The notes beneath the pieces are model-generated. The model was given only the letters and a program-made list of their open reading frames with translations, was not told the origin of the DNA and did no database searches. The position numbers and the translations under genes are program-made. A stretch of DNA of 61,199 nucleotides from Nitrospirota bacterium. Its GTDB lineage: Bacteria > Nitrospirota > Nitrospiria > Nitrospirales > Nitrospiraceae. The stretch lies in assembly GCA_028876065.1 (NCBI GenBank), contig JAGWTI010000008.1, positions 1 to 61,199 on the forward strand, in the 5' to 3' direction. Numbering within the stretch: the stretch's first letter is position 1; each line of letters starts with the position of its first letter. Shown here piece after piece: positions 8,347 to 16,330 of the stretch.

Positions 8347-10227
8347 ATGGAACGCGGACTCACCGTCGCGATCAACCTTTTATTGGCGGCGGCGCTGATC
8401 GGCTGTGCTGCGGGGCGACCAACTGGTTCGAGCCCCGCGTCACAATCATTGCCGATAGCCTCATCACTTGGGCAGGCGCGCGGAGAGGTCGAACGGTCCG
8501 TTGGTCCACAACAAGCCGCGACGCTCAAGGCCCTGGCCGAGACGGCAACAGCCTCCGCTCTGTTCACGCCGCCGCTTGTCCTGTCCACCTTGGCGAATCC
8601 CTGGCAAGGCTTCCCCGAAGTGGAACAACGTTTGTCCCGTGTCACCGAGGCAGCGTCCATGCCCCGGCCCTTGGGCCCATTACTGGTCTCGTTGGGGCGC
8701 GTGACGGAGCTTGAATCGGCAGAGCCCAGGCTTCCCGTGCCTCCGACGTCGATGCAGGTTGAAGAACAGCTCGCCTACTTGGAAGCGCTTCTAACCGAAG
8801 CCACGAGGCTTCGCATGCAGGCGGTCAGCCGGTTGACCGACGAGGAACGGCAGTTTCTGTTCGACCATGCGGCGCGGCTCGCGGAAGATTTCATGCCGCA
8901 ATTGTCGGAACAGGATGGGCCCGAACGTCGGCGGGCGCAAGCGGACCGCCGCTTCGTCGAACTGGTTGGAGATCGGCTGGACAGAACCTCGCTGCTGGCC
9001 GCGGCCCAGTTGCTCGCAAGCCTCGATGACGAGGCCTGGATGGAGCGGGTGCAGCCGGCCTTCACGGAAACTCCGGCCCTGGCTCACCCGGTGCCGGGCA
9101 TCACCGGGTCGGTGCTCCTGTTCAAGCAGACTCCGTCGGGATTGATTATCGTCGGAGGACCGGGCCCCAACACCTATGACCTGCTCCAACCGATCGCCCT
9201 GCTGCTGGACCTTGGCGGAGACGATCGCTATCGAGGGACCGTGGCCGCGCCCGCAACCGTCACACAGGGTGTCAGCGTCCTGTTGGACCTTGACGGCAAC
9301 GACATCTATGACGCCCGGCCGCTCGGCCTGGCAACCGGACGACTGGGCGTGGGGCTCTTGGTGGATCGCAGGGGGAATGACCAGTATCACCTGGCGCCGG
9401 GCAGCGGCGGGACCGGCCTGGCGGGAATCGGGATTCTGGAGGATCGAGAAGGGGAGGACCGCTACATCGGCTCCCGTCTGACACAGGGCGCATCAATAGG
9501 CGGATTGGGCCTGCTGGTCGATCTCGCCGGCGACGATACCCACAACAGCTTCGGCTATGCCATCGGCTTCGGGGGACCGCTGGGAGCGGGCGCCCTCATC
9601 GACGTGGCCGGCCACGACCGGTATCAGTGCGGGGATCGGTACCCAAGCCGGTACAACGAGCAGGAGGCCCCCCAGGCCAAGCCTGGTGACGCACGGTTCG
9701 AATACGAATGCTTCGGGATGGGGGCGGGCGTCGGCCAGCGGCTCATGCCCACGCTCAGCCCTTCCACGCCGGCAGGCCTCGCCGGAGGCCTCGGCCTGAT
9801 CCTGGATCTGGCGGGCAACGATCAGTCGCGCAGCGCCAACTTCTCGCAAGGCGTCGGCTACTTCTTTGGAGCCGGCATCAAACTGGACCTGGACGGCGAC
9901 GATGAGTCCGTGGCGGCACGCTACGGTCAGGGCGCGGCCGCCCATTTCGGCGTCGGCCTGTTTGTCGATGCCGCCGGCAAGGACTCCTATGGTTCCACCG
10001 GGCCCTTCTACAACGGAGCGGCGGCCTGGGATCGGAGCGTCGCCCTCTTCGTGGATGCAGGAGAAGACGACGATCGGTACGATTTCCAACAGTCCACCGG
10101 ATTGGGCATCGCCGACCACCGGGCCTGGAGTCTGTTTTTCGATGCAGGCGGGAAAAACAGCTACGCCGTCCGGAGCGGCAAGGGAACCGCCGGCGACGGC
10201 AGCGTGGGCACGTTCATCGTCCCGTGA
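8347..10227 (+). CDS. lipoprotein with eleven 26-27-residue Asp/Gly repeats
   Basis: 626 residues from the ATG at 8347, one base after the preceding stop codon. A lipobox (ALIGC, Cys 20) predicts lipid anchoring. Residues about 40-280 are mostly helical and not recognised. From residue about 285 to the end there are eleven tandem repeats, consensus hydrophobic-x-x-D-x-x-G-x-D-x-Y followed by about 15 residues closing in G-x-G. The first four copies are exactly 26 residues, later ones 27, and copy 6 carries an insertion of about 40 residues including Cys. The Asp-Gly-Asp spacing resembles calcium-binding turns, but the period is not the nine-residue RTX period. A right-handed beta-helix or other solenoid on the cell surface or periplasmic face is likely. 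Function unknown. Confidence 0.8.
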   Translation: MERGLTVAINLLLAAALIGCAAGRPTGSSPASQSLPIASSLGQARGEVERSVGPQQAATLKALAETATASALFTPPLVLSTLANPWQGFPEVEQRLSRVTEAASMPRPLGPLLVSLGRVTELESAEPRLPVPPTSMQVEEQLAYLEALLTEATRLRMQAVSRLTDEERQFLFDHAARLAEDFMPQLSEQDGPERRRAQADRRFVELVGDRLDRTSLLAAAQLLASLDDEAWMERVQPAFTETPALAHPVPGITGSVLLFKQTPSGLIIVGGPGPNTYDLLQPIALLLDLGGDDRYRGTVAAPATVTQGVSVLLDLDGNDIYDARPLGLATGRLGVGLLVDRRGNDQYHLAPGSGGTGLAGIGILEDREGEDRYIGSRLTQGASIGGLGLLVDLAGDDTHNSFGYAIGFGGPLGAGALIDVAGHDRYQCGDRYPSRYNEQEAPQAKPGDARFEYECFGMGAGVGQRLMPTLSPSTPAGLAGGLGLILDLAGNDQSRSANFSQGVGYFFGAGIKLDLDGDDESVAARYGQGAAAHFGVGLFVDAAGKDSYGSTGPFYNGAAAWDRSVALFVDAGEDDDRYDFQQSTGLGIADHRAWSLFFDAGGKNSYAVRSGKGTAGDGSVGTFIVP

Positions 10228-10345
10228 GCGGTCCGCTCAAGTTTCCCCTTTCTCTCGCCGATATCCCTTCAGCTCTTGCTGTCTCCTGCGAGAGCCGGAC
10301 ACAGAAACCAACACCAACGAACACTGACGCGAGAGTGAAACCCCG

Positions 10346-10987
10346 ATGCTGACGGCCATGGGCGATGTGATGCGGCACTGTTACGCCAAGGGGTGGATCA
10401 CCACCAGGGACGGCAACGTCAGCCTGTGCAAGAAGGGGGGCAAGTACCTCTACATCACCCCGTCCGGGCTCAGGAAAACGATCGTGCATCCGGAACAGAT
10501 CGTCAAGCTGGAGATCGTCGCGGACCCGGAGACGTTGGAGCGCCGGCCGCGCGTGCTGGAACAGCAGCGGCCCTCGGGCGAGCTCTGGATGCACTGGAAC
10601 ATCCAATGCCATACCCCACGCACGAGAGCGGTGGTGCACATTCATCCGACTCATGTGGTTGCGGCGATCTATCGCGGCTTCGATCTGCAGAAAATTTGCG
10701 CGGACTTCCCGGAGATTTCGCGGTACACGAAGGTGGGCCCCTCGGTGCCCCCGCTGCCGGCTCTCTCCCGCGAGTTCGCCGACGCGACGGCGGATGCTCT
10801 GGGCGTGCACCGGGACGGGTCGCTGGACTACGACATTGTCGGCCAGGCCAACCACGGAGTCTGCTCCGTGGGGCCCGATCCTTGGTCGGCCTACGAGCAC
10901 ATCGAGCGGCTCGACCATATCTGCGAGATTGTGCTGAAGAGCGGGGTCAGCCCCGGAGTCGGGATGTTCGACGCAGTCTTACGCTGA
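10346..10987 (+). CDS. class II aldolase/adducin-family protein
   Basis: 213 residues with the class II aldolase head domain: GWITTRDGNVSLC near the N terminus, the phosphate loop TPSGLRK, the metal-binding HIHPTH and a further conserved His in QANHGVCSVG. Such enzymes include fuculose- and ribulose-phosphate aldolases or epimerases and methylthioribulose-1-phosphate dehydratase. The zinc ligands in HIHPTH appear intact, so catalysis is plausible; the substrate cannot be told from sequence. Monocistronic, 118 bp after the repeat lipoprotein. Confidence 0.85.
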   Translation: MLTAMGDVMRHCYAKGWITTRDGNVSLCKKGGKYLYITPSGLRKTIVHPEQIVKLEIVADPETLERRPRVLEQQRPSGELWMHWNIQCHTPRTRAVVHIHPTHVVAAIYRGFDLQKICADFPEISRYTKVGPSVPPLPALSREFADATADALGVHRDGSLDYDIVGQANHGVCSVGPDPWSAYEHIERLDHICEIVLKSGVSPGVGMFDAVLR

Positions 10988-11040
10988 CAAGAGGCAACAG
11001 CAATCCACCAACCCTGAACCGATCATCGGCATCTGATCGG

Positions 11041-11106
11041 TCAGGCCGTGACCCCACCCCGAACCACCATCCAGCTAAACAGGACCACCAGCGAGAATGT
11101 AAGCAT
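11041..11106 (-). CDS. candidate 21-residue membrane peptide
   Basis: The frame encodes MLTFSLVVLFSWMVVRGGV plus two residues (21 in all). It is almost wholly a single hydrophobic helix with a positive charge near the C-terminal end. An AAGGAGGG Shine-Dalgarno sequence lies 9 bp before the ATG, the strongest type seen in this window, which argues that it is translated. A TATAAT hexamer lies about 120 bp upstream. Its size and pattern recall KdpF- or CydX-like accessory peptides, but no partner gene is adjacent. Confidence 0.5.
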   Translation of the reverse strand: MLTFSLVVLFSWMVVRGGVTA

Positions 11107-11304
11107 GTTGGCGTCCCTCCTTCGTACCCTTGGATTTCCTCGTTCCGTTCAATTGCTTGCCCCTTACTTGAGCAAGATGGGTACCATCTTGGAAGCGAAT
11201 CCGATTTCATATCGTAAGATATTGAAATTATAACATAGTTTACAATTTATCCCGGCGCAAAATAGTCTGCCAAAAATGGCCATGTGGCACAAAGTTGAGT
11301 CCTA

Positions 11305-11328
11305 GAAGACGCCTTTGCGGCGTTTTTC
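11305..11328 (+). terminator. rho-independent terminator-like hairpin
   Basis: The stem ACGCC/GGCGT (11309-11313 and 11319-11323) with flanking A and a run of five T (11323-11327) is a classic terminator read on the plus strand. The nearest plus-strand gene ends over 300 bp earlier, so it may end a short untranslated RNA from the AT-rich stretch. Confidence 0.6.
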
Positions 11329-11479
11329 ACACACTTGGCCGAGGAGCTGACAAACCCACACGGAGACCGGTAAGCTAGCCATCGGGACTTGTTCTTTCCT
11401 GCGTAAGGAGGACATGGAACCGGCGACTAAACGGTGTGCGGATCGAGTCACCGTTTCCTTTGCCGAAAGGAGAAGCCCC

Positions 11480-11980
11480 ATGGAACGACGCACCTTGCTC
11501 AAAACGCTCGCCGTCTTGGGCCTTGGCTTGCTCGCCAAAGGACTGGCCCCGAAACCGACCGACGCGAAGGAGGCTGTAATGGGCTATGAAGTGGTCAAGA
11601 CCGATGAGGAATGGAAGGCGATTCTGACGCCGGAACAGTACTAAGTCCTGCGTCACGAAGGGACCGAGCCCCCGTTTAAAAACCCCTACCACGATAACCA
11701 TGCCAAGGGCATCTACAACTGCGCCGGTTGCGACCTGCCCTTGTTTTCCTCCGAGCACAAGTACGACAGCGGCACCGGTTGGCCCAGCTTCTGGCAGCCG
11801 ATCAACGACAAGGCCGTCGAGACCAAAACGGACTATAAACTGATCCTGCCCAGGACCGAGGTCCATTGCCGACGCTGCGGCGGACACTTGGGCCATGTGT
11901 TCGAGGATGGGCCGAAGCCGACCGGCTTGCGCTACTGCATGAACAGCGCCGCCATGAAATTCGTGCCGGCCAAGGCCTAG
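11480..11980 (+). pseudogene. msrB: Tat-exported methionine sulfoxide reductase B, interrupted by in-frame TAA
   Basis: Reading from the ATG at 11480 (AAAGGAG site) gives a twin-arginine-like leader (ERRTLLK plus a hydrophobic stretch), then the MsrB N terminus YEVVKTDEEWKAILTPEQY. A TAA follows at 11642-11644. The same frame continues as [16 protein letters not shown] and through the whole catalytic domain: zinc pairs CAGC and CRRC, the GWPSFW motif, HLGHVF and the catalytic Cys in RYCMNS. A single base change from AAA, CAA or GAA would explain it. There is no ATG or GTG restart before the zinc cysteines. It is either a recent nonsense mutation or a sequence error; TAA recoding is unlikely. 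Confidence 0.85.
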
Positions 11981-12067
11981 GTCACTTTGTTCGACGACAA
12001 GTGGAGCCCCTCGCCTGAAAAGGGCGTGGGCCTCGAGTGCCCCCCTCTGCGACAAGCGGCTGACGGG

Positions 12068-12096
12068 TTGACAGGACCGCCGAGTCCCCGTACAAC
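12068..12096 (+). promoter_or_regulatory. promoter of the beta-lactamase-fold lipoprotein
   Basis: Consensus TTGACA (12068-12073), a 17 bp spacer and TACAAC (12091-12096). A GGGGGG stretch serves as the ribosome site before the ATG at 12133. Confidence 0.6.
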
Positions 12097-12132
12097 TCAC
12101 ACTCAGGGTGATCGAGAGCCAGGGGGGCGCAC

Positions 12133-13329
12133 ATGTCCTTCACCACAACGATCGTGAGACGACAGACCTGGGCCCTCTTGGGCGTCATGCTGGCCCTGAC
12201 GCTGGGCGGCTGCGCGTCGGGGGACAACATCAAGACGGTCAAGCCGCCCGCCACGTTCAGCCCGCAGCAAGAAGCGCAACTGCTGAAAACCGTCCTGGAC
12301 GCCTTGGAGAAAGGCGGCATTCCCGGCGCCGTCGTGGGGGTCTGGGCGCCGGATCAAGGCACCTGGGTGGAAGCCTTCGGTCAGGCCGACCTGGCCGAGC
12401 ACAAATCCATGACCGTGGACCACAAGTTTCGCATCGGCAGCATCACCAAAACCGCCACCGCCGCGATCGTGCTGCAATTGGCCGGCGAGGGCGTGATCGA
12501 CCTCGATCAAACCATCGAAAAGTACGACACGACATACGATCTCAAGATTCCCAACGCCAAAGAGATCACGATCCGTCAGTTGCTGAACCACACCAGCGGT
12601 CTCTTCAGCTATACCGACGATCCGGCGTTGGACGCGGTCAGTTACGCCAACCTGCTCCTTTATTGGACGCCGCAGGAATTGATCAAGTACGCCGTCTCCC
12701 ACCGGGACACAACCCCACCCGGCAAGGAATACCATTACTCCAACACCGGCTATGCCCTGCTCGGTCTGATCATCGAGGAGGAGACCAAGCACCGGCTGGA
12801 GGAAGAGATGGACCGTCGGATCATTAAGAAGCTCGGCCTCAAGAACACCTCGTTTCCCACGCTGCCCAATACGACCGAACCGCACGCCAACGGATATATG
12901 AGCAACGCCGATCTCTTGCGCCTGTCCTTCAACCTGCGTGGAAACAAGACCGCCGAGCTGGTGGACGTGACCGCCTTCAATCCCTCCTGGGCTTGGGCTG
13001 CCGGCGCCATGATCTCGAACGTCAACGATCTCAAGGCCTATGCCAAGGCCATTGGGACCGGCTCGTTGGTGGGCAAGAAGATGCAGGCGGAGCAACTGAA
13101 AATGATGCCCGTCGTGCCGGGGTCGGACATGAAATATGGGCTGGGCCTCGCTGAGTACAAGGGATGGCTAGGGCATCGCGGCGAAGTGCCGGGCTACGAC
13201 ATCAGCATGTATTACTCGCCGGAACTCGACGCCACCTTCGTGGTGTGCCTGAACCGGACCCCCAACAGCGTCCAATCCGATGCGCTGCTCTTCGGTCTGG
13301 CCAAAATCGTATACCCGAAGAAATTTTAG
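12133..13329 (+). CDS. beta-lactamase-fold serine hydrolase lipoprotein
   Basis: 398 residues. The lipobox LGGC near residue 27 predicts a lipoprotein. The serine beta-lactamase/DD-peptidase (class C, PBP4-like) motifs are SITK (Ser nucleophile and Lys), the second motif YSNTGY and the third region HRGEVPGY, where His replaces the Lys of KTG. This pattern is common in esterases and D-aminopeptidase-like hydrolases and does not by itself imply beta-lactam resistance. A paralogue lies at 23712. Its end overlaps by 4 bp the convergent DUF4112 gene. Confidence 0.85.
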   Translation: MSFTTTIVRRQTWALLGVMLALTLGGCASGDNIKTVKPPATFSPQQEAQLLKTVLDALEKGGIPGAVVGVWAPDQGTWVEAFGQADLAEHKSMTVDHKFRIGSITKTATAAIVLQLAGEGVIDLDQTIEKYDTTYDLKIPNAKEITIRQLLNHTSGLFSYTDDPALDAVSYANLLLYWTPQELIKYAVSHRDTTPPGKEYHYSNTGYALLGLIIEEETKHRLEEEMDRRIIKKLGLKNTSFPTLPNTTEPHANGYMSNADLLRLSFNLRGNKTAELVDVTAFNPSWAWAAGAMISNVNDLKAYAKAIGTGSLVGKKMQAEQLKMMPVVPGSDMKYGLGLAEYKGWLGHRGEVPGYDISMYYSPELDATFVVCLNRTPNSVQSDALLFGLAKIVYPKKF

Positions 13330-13847
13330 GGAGCCAGGGATAGTCGCATCGCATTCCACAGCCCCATCACCAGCCAGAGGACGGCCAGGATCGCACCGAT
13401 CAGCAGGAGCAGGGTGCCGGCCAGGAGGCCGACCACGAAGGCCCAGTCCGTGAGGGCGGCCGCGCGAGGAGCCCCGCTCGCGCGGCGCAGCAAGGCGGCA
13501 TTGCGGCAGTTGCTCTGAAACCAGACCGAGAAGGCATCGCCCAGCCCCGGCACCGCACCCACCACCCCGTTCAGCAGCAGGTTCAGGCACATGCGGGCCA
13601 GCGTGATCCTTGGCGCCCGCAGCCGCACGGCCATCACCAGGATCGCCGCGCCGATCAAGCCGGCCAGCAGGTCCCCGGCCCCGGGGATCAGCCCGATCAG
13701 CGGATCGAGGCCGAGGTAGAGGTTCGTCCCCGGAATCCGGATCGCGTGGTCCAGAATCTTCGCCAACAGCTCCGCCGATTCGCAGAGCGCCTCGGCTTCG
13801 GGATCGACGCCGGAGCCATCCGACCGACTCTCATGCCGCTGATGCAT
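13326..13847 (-). CDS. DUF4112 membrane protein
   Basis: 173 residues from the ATG at 13847; a TTG further upstream (13880) has no advantage. The DUF4112 signature is clear: DPLIGLIPGAGDLLAGLIGA and a second half-repeat VVGAVPGLGDAFSVWFQSN, then a C-terminal pair of transmembrane helices (LLAGTLLLLIGAILAVLWLV). The family is of unknown function and sits in the inner membrane. It overlaps the convergent hydrolase by 4 bp. Confidence 0.85.
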   Translation of the reverse strand: MHQRHESRSDGSGVDPEAEALCESAELLAKILDHAIRIPGTNLYLGLDPLIGLIPGAGDLLAGLIGAAILVMAVRLRAPRITLARMCLNLLLNGVVGAVPGLGDAFSVWFQSNCRNAALLRRASGAPRAAALTDWAFVVGLLAGTLLLLIGAILAVLWLVMGLWNAMRLSLAP

Positions 13848-13909
13848 AGAGGTTCGCCCTGTTTCGCCTCCGCCGTCCAAAACTCATTCTACGATCGCAT
13901 GCCTGCTTC

Positions 13910-13938
13910 TTGTACCGCCATACCCGCTATGGCACAAT
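13910..13938 (+). promoter_or_regulatory. promoter of the exported protein at 13985
   Basis: TTGTAC (13910-13915), 17 bp spacer, CACAAT (13933-13938). The leader would be about 40 nt. Confidence 0.5.
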
Positions 13939-13984
13939 GCTTCGACCGCTGAGCGGCACACGTGACCAGCTGATGGAGGCTCAG

Positions 13985-14365
13985 ATGTTCGCTCTAGCAG
14001 TCCTAGCCGCGAGCTTGTATGTCTGCCCCGGCGGTGGCTACGTGGACCATCCCGAACCAGGATGCAAACCGTTTACTGAATCTCAACAGCACGGGTTCAG
14101 CACCAAGGAAGACTCCCCCGCCTCTCACACCGCACCGGCCGAATCACGCTCCAGCCCCATCGAACATCCCAGCGCCGCACCCCCGCCGCAGCCGGCGGAC
14201 AAAGAGCCGTCACCCGCTTCATCCGAGCTGTGCGACCGTTATCGCGAGTGGGTGACCCTCAGCTTGAAACAAAGCGGGGGCGGGTTGACTCCGCAGGAAG
14301 TGAACCGGTGGAACGCCTTGCGCGGAGTCTTCGGCACCAGTAGCGCCCCGCCAGTGAAATGCTGA
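13985..14365 (+). CDS. small exported Pro/Ser-rich protein
   Basis: 126 residues from the ATG at 13985 with GGAGG 5 bp upstream. A short signal peptide (MFALAVLAASLYV) leads into a Cys-containing segment CPGGGYVDHPEPGCKPF, then a low-complexity Pro/Ser/Glu linker and a C-terminal helical part with two further Cys. The paired Cys suggest a small disulfide-stabilised periplasmic protein. No known family recognised. Confidence 0.65.
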   Translation: MFALAVLAASLYVCPGGGYVDHPEPGCKPFTESQQHGFSTKEDSPASHTAPAESRSSPIEHPSAAPPPQPADKEPSPASSELCDRYREWVTLSLKQSGGGLTPQEVNRWNALRGVFGTSSAPPVKC

Positions 14366-14613
14366 CGCAGTCCTCGCCACACCGATCACCCCAGTTCTCA
14401 CCCACACACGCCGCGCTTCCTGTCGGATGGCCGCACGAGTGGGCGCAGGCAGAGGGCCCTTGTTCCCTATCTACGTGATCGCTTCATGACGACGAATCCT
14501 CTAGCTCGCGACCAGAAAGGGCAAGATCGCTCGGTTGGCGGATTGTAGCAGGCTTGTGGTGTCGCGAGCGGCTTGTGGCGAGGCGAGGAGGGCGACGTCT
14601 CGGGCCAGACGGT

Positions 14614-15279
14614 TTAGCGGCTGTGCTCGGTCATAAGCCACCCGGCGACGGACACTCGTTTATGATCCCCGCCCAAAGGATCCACCCGGCACACGCGATG
14701 GAATCGGGGAACGGTAAAGAGGACCAACGAGCCGGGCAGCGGCGCAATGCAATGGGTGATGGACAGCCGGTGCCCGTTCATGCCATCGCCAGCACCGCCC
14801 GCATAGATGATCAATTCGCCTCCCCAGTCCGGCTGCCATTCATCGTGCAGGTAGGTGACGAGGGCAAGACGTCGCAGGAGCGACGGGCCATGTCCCGCAT
14901 TCGCCGGGTCGGCGGTTTGCACCGTATCGTCGTGCGTCAGCAGGCAATCGCCGGCGGCATAGGAATAATAACTGAAACTGACGTGTCGCCGCCGGATACT
15001 CGGAAACGATTCGATGTAACGCTCGATGCACGGCAGGGACAACCGCTCCAGCAACCGTCCCGCTTCCGGTTGACTCATTGCCGCCTTGCCCCAGTTGCCG
15101 CAGTCCGGAAACGTCGCCCGAACGTGCGGCATCTCGGACAGCGCCCGCCAGGTTGCATGCCGCCCTGCCTGCAATAGGAGCTTGCGTTCCGCGTCCGTCC
15201 AGAAATGTTCGATGACCAGCACCGGATCTCGATGGAACGAAAACGTATCGGCATCGAACTCGCTCCAGGATACATTCAT
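14614..15279 (-). CDS. 2OG-Fe(II) dioxygenase
   Basis: 221 residues. The double-stranded beta-helix metal site is visible: H-x-D in LLTHDDT (about residue 115), the distal His in PRFHRV (about 192) and the 2-oxoglutarate Arg in HKRVSVAGW. The strands SFSYYSYAAGDCL and LVLFTVP flank them. This resembles prolyl-4-hydroxylase-type (P4Hc/Ofd1) proteins that hydroxylate a protein or small molecule using O2 and 2-oxoglutarate. The substrate is unknown and no neighbouring gene suggests one. Confidence 0.82.
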   Translation of the reverse strand: MNVSWSEFDADTFSFHRDPVLVIEHFWTDAERKLLLQAGRHATWRALSEMPHVRATFPDCGNWGKAAMSQPEAGRLLERLSLPCIERYIESFPSIRRRHVSFSYYSYAAGDCLLTHDDTVQTADPANAGHGPSLLRRLALVTYLHDEWQPDWGGELIIYAGGAGDGMNGHRLSITHCIAPLPGSLVLFTVPRFHRVCRVDPLGGDHKRVSVAGWLMTEHSR

Positions 15280-15587
15280 GCGGCGCTTTCTCGACTCCTC
15301 TCGCGAGTGAACGGCTTGAACGAAGCCGTCTGCTGCGCTGCAAATCTCGCTCCACGTTTACGTTTGAAATTGCGCTGTGCCCGTCCTGTTGCAGAGCGGA
15401 ACAACGCTTGGGGAGCGCGACAGGCATGCCCGGAAATGGGGCATGCGCGCCCCATCTGCACGATCCCGCGCAGTGCGCTTTGTGCGAACTCGCCCATGTT
15501 TGGTCGAACTCAACGGCATTTCATTACGGAGACGACCAGGGAGGCATCCGTGATGCGAATCGGCGGGGACGGAGCGCGCAAGCGGAG
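15280..15587. other. intergenic region of 308 bp
   Basis: Nothing coding is convincing on either strand. It contains a perfect 8 bp stem hairpin (GCATGCCC 15424-15431 with GGGCATGC 15439-15446, 7 nt loop) without a T-run. No promoter stands out. Confidence 0.4.
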
Positions 15588-16259
15588 TTATCTGTGGAGA
15601 GCGGCCAGGAGCTTGTCTCGGTCTTGGAACATCTGGTCGCGAATTTGCTCCACGGCGTCGGTGAAGGCTCGGTTCAATCTTGCGTGTGCCGGATAGAGGG
15701 GCATGGACCAGTAATGGTGATGGCGGTCCTCGATCTGACTATAGTCCGCCTGCCCTCGATAGGTTCCCAGCACCCTGCCGTCCGGTGTCGAGAGCACCAG
15801 TTCCAGATCCACCTCGCCTTCCCATTGCTGGAACGGAACCCAATAGGCATGGGCCGCCCAGCTCATCCACGAAACATGCAGCCAGGAGGGGGTGGAAACC
15901 TGCCCGTAGAACCGATGGATCGTCCCGCTCAAGACCAGATCTGGGTCGGGTTGATTCCGATGGAGCGTCTGAAAGACGCCGGTCGCGCTGAAGTCCGCCA
16001 CCAGCGCCTTGGTGACCAGGGCGCTGAGGTCCCCTTCCATCGAGCCGGGGCTGGTCTGAGACAAACTGGCTTCGCTGGAATTTTGCCTGTCGTCCGGCGG
16101 CGACGCATCGCTCAGTTGCCGCACCAGCACCTTGGCGGGGATCGTATGGATCGCGGCCTCCATCTTCAATGTCGGCCTGTAGGGTACGGAGCAGGCGGGG
16201 AGAAGAACGGCGGTGCAGGCCAAGAGCCACCAGGCACCGGAACTGTGAGCGCTTCTCAT
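15588..16259 (-). CDS. lipoprotein of unknown function
   Basis: 223 residues with a lipobox (LLPAC, Cys 23). The mature part has a segment DPDLVLSGTIHRFYGQV and a strand pair EGEVDLELVLSTPDGRVLGTYRG, an arrangement seen in YajG/LptE-like periplasmic lipoproteins, followed by a C-terminal helix. The assignment to such a fold is only suggestive. Predicted to be anchored in a membrane facing the periplasm. Monocistronic, minus strand. Confidence 0.65.
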   Translation of the reverse strand: MRSAHSSGAWWLLACTAVLLPACSVPYRPTLKMEAAIHTIPAKVLVRQLSDASPPDDRQNSSEASLSQTSPGSMEGDLSALVTKALVADFSATGVFQTLHRNQPDPDLVLSGTIHRFYGQVSTPSWLHVSWMSWAAHAYWVPFQQWEGEVDLELVLSTPDGRVLGTYRGQADYSQIEDRHHHYWSMPLYPAHARLNRAFTDAVEQIRDQMFQDRDKLLAALHR

Positions 16260-16330
16260 ACCGGCATACTAACGACGGCCCGGCGTCACTGCAACCGAAG
16301 CGTCGCTCGCCGGCCAGACTCACGCACCGG

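Larger units (their letters stand above)
10988..11479. other. intergenic region of 492 bp with small elements
   Basis: No long gene. It holds a 21-codon membrane peptide candidate on the minus strand (11041-11106), an AT-rich stretch (about 11190-11290) with a perfect TATAAT on the minus strand at 11227-11232, and a terminator-like hairpin (11305-11328). A weak promoter-like pair, CTGACA (11347) and TAAGCT (11371), precedes the msrB region. Confidence 0.6.

Noticed and set aside
11480-11980. In-frame stop in msrB as a selenocysteine codon
   Set aside because: The codon is TAA, not TGA, and lies far from the catalytic Cys, which is present as TGC.
12133-13329. Beta-lactamase-fold genes at 12133 and 23712 as antibiotic resistance genes
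   Set aside because: Both lack the KTG third motif and fit the broad esterase/peptidase group; resistance cannot be claimed.
15424-15446. Hairpin GCATGCCC/GGGCATGC as a terminator
   Set aside because: The stem is perfect but no T-run follows and neither neighbour ends there.
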